NCBI GenBank assembly: GCA_937902525.1
Contig: CALEKV010000035.1
Span: 1 to 5,450, forward strand
Direction: 5' to 3'
Length of the DNA: 5,450 nt
Source: an uncultured Candidatus Saccharibacteria bacterium
GTDB taxonomy: Bacteria > Patescibacteriota > Saccharimonadia > Saccharimonadales > Saccharimonadaceae
This document shows positions 1-4,889 of this stretch, one piece after another (the first letter of the stretch is position 1; every line of letters begins with the position of its first letter). Below the pieces are notes generated by a model. It worked only from the letters and a program-made list of their open reading frames with translations, did no database searches and was not told the DNA's origin. The position numbers and the translations under genes were made by a program.

Positions 1-50
1 TACGAGATCCCGAAACGTGACTGGAGTTCAGACGTGTGCTCTTCCGATCT
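1..50 (+). other. Illumina P7/index/Read-2 adapter contamination
   Basis: This stretch is synthetic library sequence, not genome. Bases 1-8 (TACGAGAT) match the 3' end of the P7 flow-cell primer. Bases 9-16 (CCCGAAAC) sit where the i7 index belongs. Bases 17-50 match the standard 34-base Read-2 adapter, from GTGACTGGAG to TTCCGATCT. Read on the plus strand it gives the well-known artefact peptide MTGVQTCALPIC, and on the minus strand the artefact tail IGRAHV. Genomic sequence begins at base 51, and everything left of that should be trimmed. Confidence 0.98.
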
Positions 51-714
51 GCTGGAGCGCCTTAAACGCCCACTCCATGGCATCAATCATTACTTCTTCG
101 GGCACTTCTTCGGCGCCGGCTTCTACCATGGTGATACCGTTACCGGTACCGGCTACCACTAGGTCAAGGTCGCTGGCGGCGCGCTCTTCGGGGCTCAAAA
201 ATGCCTTAAACTCACCGTTTACGCGGCCAACGCGCAGGCCCGCTACTGGGCCATCAAACGGCGTGCCAGTCAGCATTAACGCGCTGCTTGCGGCAATCAT
301 CGCTACCATGTCGGGGCGGAACGTTGGGTCCATACTAAGCACGGTGCTTACCACCTGTACCTCTTGGCGGTACCCTTTAGGGAACAATGGCCGGATAGGG
401 CGGTCAATTAGGCGGCCAATCAAAATGGCATCGTCGCTGGGGCGGCCTTCGCGTTTAATAAAGCGGCTGCCGCTAATTTTGCCGGCTGCATAAAATTTTT
501 CTTCATAGTCGATGCTGAGTGGAAAATAATCCAACACCACTGGGCGCGTGCCCACGCTTACGCTGCCAAGCACCGTGGTGTCGCCATAAGTGACCAACAC
601 GCTGCCGGTTGCCCTAAAGCCAACGCGGTTGACCTCGAGTGTTAGTGTTTTACCGCATAGCTCTGTGGATACGCTAAAAATATCCTTGCCGTTAGGGTTA
701 ATAATCTTGCTCAT
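51..714 (-). CDS. pnp: Polyribonucleotide nucleotidyltransferase (PNPase), N-terminal 221 residues, cut by contig end
   Basis: PNPase is a trimeric 3'-to-5' exoribonuclease that degrades RNA phosphorolytically, releasing nucleoside diphosphates, and acts in cytosolic mRNA turnover. The visible part covers the first RNase PH-like domain. It has an N-terminal strand region (residues 20-60), the family signature SRFIKREGRPS (83-93) followed by LIDRPIRPLFPKGY (102-115), and a second half ending in MVEAGAEEVPEE (196-207), which leads into the helical linker. Family proteins are about 700 residues, so the catalytic second PH domain and the KH and S1 RNA-binding domains lie off the contig. The ATG at 714 is supported by a strong Shine-Dalgarno 5 nt upstream. 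The open frame appears to run on to a stop at base 28, but residues beyond 221 (IGRAHV) come from the adapter. In many bacteria pnp directly follows rpsO; here four genes separate them. Confidence 0.96.
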
Positions 715-719
715 AAAAG

Positions 720-726
720 CCTCCTT
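720..726 (-). promoter_or_regulatory. Strong Shine-Dalgarno of pnp
   Basis: AAGGAGG ends 5 nt before the pnp ATG. It fixes the start codon. It contrasts with the TIKI-like, 458-residue, CHAP and rpsO genes of this window, which have no recognisable Shine-Dalgarno. Confidence 0.9.
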
Positions 727-731
727 TAATA

Positions 732-767
732 GTTCTCACTCGCCTTTCTGCTTCGCGAATAAGTAAC
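732..767 (-). promoter_or_regulatory. 12-bp stem-loop in the pnp mRNA leader
   Basis: In the minus-strand RNA, bases 767-755 pair with 743-732. GTT pairs with AAC, base 764 (A) is bulged, and CTTATTCGC pairs with GCGAGTGAG, enclosing an 11-nt loop GAAGCAGAAAG. Two of the twelve pairs are G-U, so the helix forms fully only in the pnp-sense transcript. It ends 5 nt before the Shine-Dalgarno and is not followed by a U-run, so it is not an intrinsic terminator. In enterobacteria a hairpin in the pnp leader is cut by RNase III and PNPase then represses its own mRNA. A similar role here is inferred from position only. Confidence 0.65.
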
Positions 768-773
768 GGGTAG

Positions 774-796
774 AAAAATTTGTGCTAAACAAATCC
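774..796 (-). terminator. Weak terminator-like hairpin between the TIKI-like gene and pnp
   Basis: On the minus strand ATTTGT and ACAAAT form a 6-bp stem around the 5-nt loop TTAGC. It can be lengthened by G-U pairs using the preceding GG, and it is followed by TTTTC. The shape is that of an intrinsic terminator, but the stem is AT-rich and weak. It lies downstream of the pnp extended -10, so it could end transcripts of the upstream gene, act as an attenuator within the pnp leader, or mean nothing. Confidence 0.35.
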
Positions 797-830
797 TGCT
801 ATCCACCACTTACTCCTGAGTGATGATGCT

Positions 831-839
831 ATTATAGCA
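831..839 (-). promoter_or_regulatory. Extended -10 promoter of pnp inside a 13-bp palindrome
   Basis: The minus strand reads TGCTATAAT, a perfect extended -10 (TGN plus TATAAT), a few bases after the stop codon of the upstream gene. No good -35 is found 17 bp upstream, where the sequence is GGCTCA inside the preceding gene; extended -10 promoters often lack one. The element is the core of the perfect palindrome TGCTATTATAGCA (827-839), which could bind a dimeric regulator or be a by-product of the -10. The predicted start near 824 gives a leader of roughly 110 nt, by far the longest in the window. Confidence 0.7.
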
Positions 840-842
840 CAC

Positions 843-1715
843 CTACGTCTTTATGAGCCGAGCGAGGCCGTCACGAGCCGCCTCCATAACGGGCAGTGAG
901 CCATTAGTACGTTCATAATCACCATACACACTCCTAGCGGGCGTATTACGAACCGATTGTTGAGCACTGTGTGTAATAGTTGACAGGCCGAGGCCGGCTA
1001 TTTTTGACGGCATAGACACTAAATGTTCAGACCCTATCCAAATCATGGGATGAGTCAACTTGTCGCCGCTGACCTTTTCATACATCTGCATAAAAAGGCC
1101 CATCTTTGCCAACATATACCATTCACGCATCACTACACCAACGGCTAGGTTTATCTCAGTAGCTAAAGCGAATCCCTCATCACCCGCTAGTGCCCTGGGG
1201 CGAAGTTCATCAAATATAAGATTGAAGTCTAACAAGTCACGCTCATAAGGGGTACCCCCGGCAGGTATCTCGGGAAACATAACTGGCTTGCGACAGCTAG
1301 CAAGAATCTTTAATTGCCGCATTTTATATTGACCCAACCTGTCTATTACGTCTTTTGAAACCTCCATGCCCTTGCCTGCTTCACACACGTTCCAAAACAA
1401 ATCTTGCTCTTCTTGTTGCACACCATATCCTTCTAGAAAAACCGAGTCGCATGTTCCAAGTACTGTTTGAGCTTCGCGTGCGTTCGTTTCATCGGCGTCA
1501 CCATGATTATCACCAAAAATGGTTATATGTATGTCTGGGTTATTTCGGAGATAATTTAGGCCCTCCCGAAGACCTGGTTGCATCTCTAATGAACGTGGCG
1601 GCCGATCTGGCAAAAAATCCTCACCCGTAAAAGGATCTCGTAAACTAATCCAGTCATCACCCCACTTCTCATATGAGGTATTATGCTGGCGTACTTGTCG
1701 TTCTGAAATGCTCAT
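843..1715 (-). CDS. Cytosolic TIKI/TraB-superfamily-like protein (two GxxH motifs)
   Basis: This 290-residue protein shows the signature of the TIKI/TraB/PrgY/GumN (EreA/ChaN-related) superfamily. A first GxxH, GDNH, sits at residues 68-71 after a hydrophobic strand (ITIF). A conserved-type acidic strand FLEGYG (E95) follows, then PVMFPEIPAG (144-153), a central helix with MREWYMLAKM (196-205) resembling the family's Arg-containing helix, and a second GxxH, GSEH (228-231), in MIWIGSEHLVSMPSKIAGLGLS, which closely resembles the GxGHL..L...G ending of TraB proteins. Animal TIKI members are metalloproteases that inactivate Wnt; enterococcal TraB/PrgY dampens pheromone response; most bacterial members are uncharacterised. 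I see no signal peptide or membrane segment, so it should be cytosolic, unlike many relatives. The start codon has a strong promoter upstream and an A-rich leader (ACAAAAAATG) without a Shine-Dalgarno. Family assignment is from motifs only; the substrate is unknown. Confidence 0.72.
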   Translation of the reverse strand: MSISERQVRQHNTSYEKWGDDWISLRDPFTGEDFLPDRPPRSLEMQPGLREGLNYLRNNPDIHITIFGDNHGDADETNAREAQTVLGTCDSVFLEGYGVQQEEQDLFWNVCEAGKGMEVSKDVIDRLGQYKMRQLKILASCRKPVMFPEIPAGGTPYERDLLDFNLIFDELRPRALAGDEGFALATEINLAVGVVMREWYMLAKMGLFMQMYEKVSGDKLTHPMIWIGSEHLVSMPSKIAGLGLSTITHSAQQSVRNTPARSVYGDYERTNGSLPVMEAARDGLARLIKT

Positions 1716-1750
1716 TTTTTGTTTTTAGTACTATGTGAACTAATGTGTAT

Positions 1751-1779
1751 ATAATAGCAAATTTTTACTATTTTGTCAA
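1751..1779 (-). promoter_or_regulatory. Strong sigma-70-type promoter of the TIKI-like gene
   Basis: The minus strand carries TTGACA (1779-1774), a spacer of exactly 17 bp and TATTAT (1756-1751). The -35 is perfect and the -10 matches five of six consensus bases. The predicted start near 1744 gives a leader of about 29 nt that lacks a Shine-Dalgarno. The spacer contains TAGTAAA, also present in the promoter of the preceding 458-residue gene. Confidence 0.8.
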
Positions 1780-1783
1780 TAGT
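1767..1783 (-). repeat. Inverted repeat over the -35 box, possible operator
   Basis: ACTATT and AATAGT form a perfect 6-bp inverted repeat with a 5-bp spacer, centred on the -35 element of the promoter above. The position suits a repressor that blocks RNA polymerase. No regulator gene is adjacent, and AT-rich 6-bp arms can occur by chance. Confidence 0.35.
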
Positions 1784-1843
1784 TTTGCGCAATAAAATGT
1801 TACGATGCAATTTTGCTCCCGTTGTACTTTCTTTTTTACAAGT

Positions 1844-3220
1844 TTAAGCGGCAATTTTTTGATGGTTGCGGTTACTTGATGTACCTAGCGAGTACGAGCC
1901 CACGGTTTGCGGTTGGATACCGGCAGCAGGACGCTCTGTTACAGAATGTAAGCCGCCACTCAGCGTCACCCTGTTAGGCGCAGGGGCTTGTTGTGCATGG
2001 CTGGTGCCGCCTACGGCGTACGGCGCAACCGTCTGGCTGTTAACGGCGTGCGTATCACCTGACCCGCGGGCAGCTATGGGATCATACATGAATTCCCGCG
2101 CCATAGTGGCCGCGGTATCCTTAACGCGTTTCATTTCGCCCCTTGCGGCCGTCACCAATCCAAGCGTTTTAGCTACATCTTTTTGTAGATCCTCACCAGA
2201 CTCCGCACCATCTGCCAACGGGGAGTTTTCGGCAAAACGCAGCTGTTGCCGCGCTTGCCGAACAACAGTGTGGATTTGCTTTTTTTGTGCTTCGTACTGC
2301 CGGTAAAGCTGTACCATAACTGGTGAATCTTCCGACCATACGGCTTTTTGCTTCAAGGCAAGCTCGCCCGCAAAGCCGCTATCGAGCCTTTGTACCACAC
2401 TTGCAAGCAGTTTATCGGCATAGAGCAATGTTTGACTATTTACTTCACCCTGCAGTAACCGCCCCACCTCTCCGAAGGACGCGTCCATTTCGGCCATATG
2501 CTTTTCCGCACTGCGACCAATCATTGATTCGTCTAATCGCATATTAATGTCCGATTCAGCCGGGACAAACGGCTCCTGACTCGGTGCCACCTGTTCTCGC
2601 AGACTGTTCAAAGCCGTAGGGTTATGGCTAAGTTCGTGAATCACTTGCTCGGCAACCGGGAGCATCCCGATTGGCAGTTTTCTTCCATCCAGGCTAATAG
2701 CATGCCGGCCGGCAATTGATCGTATTGTCAACTCATGGTGCGGTTGATTATTGGTTGCTTCCTCAGGGTTTAAAATAATCTTGACTTCTTGTGACCCATC
2801 TTGCATTTTCGTCGAAAGTACCTCTGTGCCGTCAGGAAGCTGCGACTTGGCTTCTTCACCAATCACTAGCCCTTCCCCGTCATGAATTACCTCTGTTGTC
2901 GATGGGTTTTCGGCCTGCACTTGTTCAGCCATAGTGTCGGCTTGGTCGGCAATGATACCGGCCTGCTCGTTGGTAGGCTCAGTTTCAGCTTCCTCACCAT
3001 CATCCAGTTCATCCTTTTCTGCTACCGGGAACGCCGGCACATCACCGAAAGTCGCATAGTTTTCCCAAAAAGCATCGTCGTCATCGTCATCTGGTGCTAC
3101 ATCCATCTGGACCGGCTGATCCCGGTAATGCACGTACTCATCCTGGTTAACAAGATAGCTTGCGCCGTCTTTTTGGACTTCGTGATAGGCGGATGAATGT
3201 GATGGAAGTTTTTCAGACAT
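1844..3220 (-). CDS. Unrecognised acidic 458-residue protein with an HExxH sequence
   Basis: I do not recognise a family. The start is the ATG at 3220. An alternative TTG at 3277 is part of the -35 box of this gene's own promoter and cannot be translated from that transcript. The N-terminal 165 residues are very acidic, with an Asp run at 44-49 and a Glu/Asp-rich stretch at 68-105. A more ordered segment (142-210) shows predicted strands HELTIRSIAG and HAISLDGRKL, then a helix containing VIHELSHN, an HExxH zinc-binding pattern at 195-199. Residues 235-380 look helical and charged. The tail (385-458) is low-complexity and contains two copies of a QTV..Y..G motif, QTVAPYAVGGTS (397-408) and QTVGSYSLGTSS (438-449). 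There is no signal peptide or membrane segment, so it is probably cytosolic. Its promoter resembles that of the next gene, the TIKI-like protein. Confidence 0.85.
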   Translation of the reverse strand: MSEKLPSHSSAYHEVQKDGASYLVNQDEYVHYRDQPVQMDVAPDDDDDDAFWENYATFGDVPAFPVAEKDELDDGEEAETEPTNEQAGIIADQADTMAEQVQAENPSTTEVIHDGEGLVIGEEAKSQLPDGTEVLSTKMQDGSQEVKIILNPEEATNNQPHHELTIRSIAGRHAISLDGRKLPIGMLPVAEQVIHELSHNPTALNSLREQVAPSQEPFVPAESDINMRLDESMIGRSAEKHMAEMDASFGEVGRLLQGEVNSQTLLYADKLLASVVQRLDSGFAGELALKQKAVWSEDSPVMVQLYRQYEAQKKQIHTVVRQARQQLRFAENSPLADGAESGEDLQKDVAKTLGLVTAARGEMKRVKDTAATMAREFMYDPIAARGSGDTHAVNSQTVAPYAVGGTSHAQQAPAPNRVTLSGGLHSVTERPAAGIQPQTVGSYSLGTSSNRNHQKIAA

Positions 3221-3248
3221 ATGTTTGTTTTTATTATGTGCTGATTCG

Positions 3249-3277
3249 ATGTTAGCATAAACTTTACTAAATGTCAA
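3249..3277 (-). promoter_or_regulatory. Promoter of the 458-residue protein gene
   Basis: The minus strand has TTGACA (3277-3272), 17 bp, and TAACAT (3254-3249) preceded by TGC, giving an extended -10. The predicted start near 3242 leaves a leader of about 21 nt ending in AAAAACAAACAT before the ATG at 3220, without a Shine-Dalgarno. This decides the start codon. The sequence TATTGAC, 3 bp, TAGTAA recurs with a 4-bp gap in the promoter of the next gene. Confidence 0.75.
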
Positions 3278-3281
3278 TAAG

Positions 3282-3310
3282 AGCGCCTGACCGCACCGCT
3301 ACCGGGCGCT
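3282..3310 (-). terminator. Possible weak terminator after the acetyltransferase gene
   Basis: AGCGCC and GGCGCT form a 6-bp GC-rich stem on the minus strand around a 17-nt loop, followed by CTTATT. It lies between the acetyltransferase stop and the next promoter, where a terminator is expected. The loop is long and the U-run is broken, so the call is tentative. Confidence 0.3.
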
Positions 3311-3349
3311 TTATGGCCCACTGTGTGCCGCAAGTTTGCCAAAAAAGGG

Positions 3350-4036
3350 CTACGGTAATTCTACGTTTTGCTTGGCCCATTCAAGTGCCTGGCGGGTACG
3401 TTCGCGAGCCTCAATAGCCTTGCGCGTCGGGCGGTCGTCGCCCCACCATAGCCGCCATGCCCAATCATCCGGGTTTAAGCATTCCAAATTATCTTCGTGC
3501 ACATAATGCCCGTTCACAAACTGAAAATTACGCTCCGTATAAACATAAGAATACCCGCTGCGCTCCAGCGCAATCCGGCTTGCCTGATTCGCTTGGGCAA
3601 CTGCCGACTTTAAGCGAATTATGCCTAGCTGCTTAAATGCAAAATAAGTTCGGGCTTTATGCGCCGCACTCGCAACGCCCCGTCCCCAGTACTGAGTATC
3701 GGCAATACTAATCCCGGTGGTTCCTTGCGTAATATTTGGCTGCGAAGCCACATGCGGCCCAATTTCATTAATTGAGGTTGCACCGATTAGTTTCCGGTTT
3801 TTTCCTTCAACTACCCAGATTCCCCACATGAGATCCTTTACCTTCTTGGCGGCCTTATCGTACCAGTCTTGCTCAAGGCCATCTGTTTGCGCCATGTTAG
3901 CCATACCCATGTAGCGCAACACGCTTAGCCGCTGTTGCCCGCGAGTGAGCTGCGTTACTTCATCGCGCTCAAAAGGGGCAAGCTCAACATGCATGCCCGT
4001 TGCAGTTTTGAATTTCATGATTGGCCCAAATGACAT
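3350..4036 (-). CDS. GNAT-family N-acetyltransferase, RimJ/RimL-like
   Basis: This 228-residue protein should transfer an acetyl group from acetyl-CoA to an amine; the acceptor cannot be told from sequence. The GNAT fold is visible: LELAPF-type first strand with RDEV (17-27), the central strands WGIWVVEGKNRKLIGATSI (71-89), the acetyl-CoA phosphate-binding motif QYWGRGVA (Q/RxxGxG/A, 115-122) at the start of the main helix, then LGIIRLKSAVAQANQASRIA and LERSGY (137-162), the motif B pattern typical of RimJ/RimL and ribosomal-protein or small-molecule acetyltransferases. A C-terminal extension of about 40 residues, rich in Trp, Arg and Glu (190-228), lies beyond the usual fold. The ATG is supported by AAGGAG 7 nt upstream. 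It stands alone between regions of non-coding sequence, with an inverted repeat over its promoter. Confidence 0.9.
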   Translation of the reverse strand: MSFGPIMKFKTATGMHVELAPFERDEVTQLTRGQQRLSVLRYMGMANMAQTDGLEQDWYDKAAKKVKDLMWGIWVVEGKNRKLIGATSINEIGPHVASQPNITQGTTGISIADTQYWGRGVASAAHKARTYFAFKQLGIIRLKSAVAQANQASRIALERSGYSYVYTERNFQFVNGHYVHEDNLECLNPDDWAWRLWWGDDRPTRKAIEARERTRQALEWAKQNVELP

Positions 4037-4043
4037 AATTTAA

Positions 4044-4049
4044 CTCCTT
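4044..4049 (-). promoter_or_regulatory. Shine-Dalgarno of the acetyltransferase gene
   Basis: AAGGAG with a 7-nt gap to the ATG fixes the start. Its first two bases overlap one arm of the adjacent inverted repeat, so binding or folding of that repeat could affect translation. Confidence 0.8.
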
Positions 4050-4072
4050 TTGTGTAGTATACTAACACAAAA
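4048..4072 (-). repeat. Inverted repeat spanning the -10 of the acetyltransferase gene
   Basis: Perfect 8-bp arms TTTTGTGT and ACACAAAA flank a 9-bp centre that contains the palindrome AGTATACT (4056-4063). TATACT (4061-4056, minus strand) is the best -10 candidate, and no good -35 accompanies it; a start near 4049 would give a leader that opens directly with the Shine-Dalgarno. The layout suits an operator for a dimeric repressor. It could instead fold as an RNA hairpin if transcription starts further upstream. No U-run follows on either strand, so it is not an intrinsic terminator. Confidence 0.6.
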
Positions 4073-4240
4073 GCATTTTATAATGAAACGTTTGCGACTA
4101 TATTATGCAGATGTGTGCGTAAACGGAGTATACCGGGTACGAAACCATGGCCTTGTCACCCTTTTGAAATGTTATAACGGCACTATGCTTAACCCGCGCC
4201 GCCTGCAATCGCGCCGTTAGTTCATCCCTAGTTAATGCGT
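4073..4240. other. Non-coding gap between CHAP and acetyltransferase genes
   Basis: These 168 bases hold no supported gene or tRNA. Visible items are a third partial TATACT/AGTATAC site (4127-4133), a GC-rich imperfect inverted repeat near 4190-4220 without a U-run, and a plus-strand extended -10 (4170-4178) 6 nt before an ATG that opens an 11-codon frame. None is strong enough to call by itself. Confidence 0.5.
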
Positions 4241-4846
4241 TCAGAGTTCAGCAAAACCAATTACTTTAAGATCATCGTTGAGCGTATGATCCTGCCGGTG
4301 GATAGCGCCGGCTTCGTTGCCGCCGACCGTAGTTAAAATGCCGTTTGCGTACGCCAAAACAAAGTTAGTGTGCTGGCCGTGCGGGCCATTGCCATCATAA
4401 ATCGCGATATCGCCAACCTTTGGCACGTAACCATCACCATACGGATGCCAGTTGCCTTTTTGCTTAAAATAATCGCGCAATGTCACGGTGCCCGGAATAC
4501 GCCAACTACCACTATGCGGATTAGTAAGCGGCGTGCCGTTTGCCCGTGCGACCCAGCTGACAAAATCGGCACACCAAGGTTCGGTGATGCCTTCGCTGTA
4601 TTTTGTGCCACTCGGCTGGGCCTGGTACTCGGTCTTAATTATATCGACAAGTTTTTGCTGCGCGGTCGTCAATTCCCCATTGGCATACAAAGGAAATTGC
4701 GGCGAGTGAGTTGTCATAAGATCAACCGTGTTTATGATTTCTCTGGCATGTAGCGCGCCATAACCAACGAGCCCAATTGCAGTTAGCGTGGTAATAATGA
4801 GTGCCCACAGCCGCCACGACTTGTTAGCTGGTTTTTTAGCTTCCAT
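4241..4846 (-). CDS. Membrane-anchored CHAP-domain amidase/peptidase
   Basis: CHAP domains are cysteine-dependent amidohydrolases of the NlpC/P60 group that cut peptide bonds or amide links in peptidoglycan. The 201-residue protein begins with a short basic segment (KKPANKSWR) and one hydrophobic helix at about 13-32, so it is probably anchored in the membrane with the domain outside; no lipobox or clear cleavage site is seen. The catalytic Cys is C92 in TEPWCADFVSWVARANG (88-104). The second motif is VGDIAIYDGNG (144-154), then the catalytic His H159 in GQHTNFVLAY, and GGNE (175-178) as the likely third polar residue. The domain takes up nearly the whole mature protein and there is no separate wall-binding domain. 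It may act in the cell's own wall turnover or on a host cell wall if the organism is an epibiont; the sequence does not decide. Its -10 box is 6 nt before the ATG. Confidence 0.88.
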   Translation of the reverse strand: MEAKKPANKSWRLWALIITTLTAIGLVGYGALHAREIINTVDLMTTHSPQFPLYANGELTTAQQKLVDIIKTEYQAQPSGTKYSEGITEPWCADFVSWVARANGTPLTNPHSGSWRIPGTVTLRDYFKQKGNWHPYGDGYVPKVGDIAIYDGNGPHGQHTNFVLAYANGILTTVGGNEAGAIHRQDHTLNDDLKVIGFAEL

Positions 4847-4850
4847 AGCC

Positions 4851-4862
4851 TTAGTATACTAA
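4851..4862 (-). promoter_or_regulatory. Palindromic -10 of the CHAP gene, implying leaderless mRNA
   Basis: The perfect 12-bp palindrome TTAGTATACTAA contains TATACT (4858-4853), which ends 6 nt before the ATG at 4846. That spacing puts the transcription start at or next to the A of ATG. No Shine-Dalgarno is present (AAGGCT directly precedes ATG). There is no clear -35, since the upstream bases form the rpsO terminator hairpin. The core AGTATACT is also at the acetyltransferase promoter. Confidence 0.6.
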
Positions 4863-4882
4863 ATACTCCCCTTTCGGGGAGC
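4862..4882 (-). terminator. Intrinsic-type terminator hairpin after rpsO
   Basis: On the minus strand CTCCCC and GGGGAG pair around the stable tetraloop GAAA, followed by TATTTAG; outer bases CTAA and TTAG can extend the stem across a small internal loop. It starts a few bases after the rpsO stop. The stem is strong but the U-run is short and interrupted, so some read-through into the CHAP gene is possible. Confidence 0.65.
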
Positions 4883-4889
4883 TTAGCGG

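Noticed and set aside
17..493. Plus-strand frame of 158 codons at the left edge
   Set aside because: Its first residues are the adapter artefact peptide and the rest is antisense to pnp, whose family match is clear.
1866..2306. Plus-strand frame of 146 codons, with other plus-strand frames at 2323-2547, 2882-3196, 3717-3914, 4370-4753 and 5137-5322
   Set aside because: All run antisense to better-supported genes (or, at 5137-5322, across rpsO and truB ends), with no promoter, Shine-Dalgarno or recognisable domain.
3062..3105. Short tandem pattern (ATCGTC-like) suggesting a microsatellite
   Set aside because: It only encodes the Asp run of the acidic protein, is under 25 bases, and has no wider repeat structure.
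4073..4240. Possible tRNA or structured RNA in the gap before the acetyltransferase gene
   Set aside because: GGTTTCGTACC loosely recalls a T-arm, but no acceptor, D-arm or anticodon stem can be paired around it on either strand.
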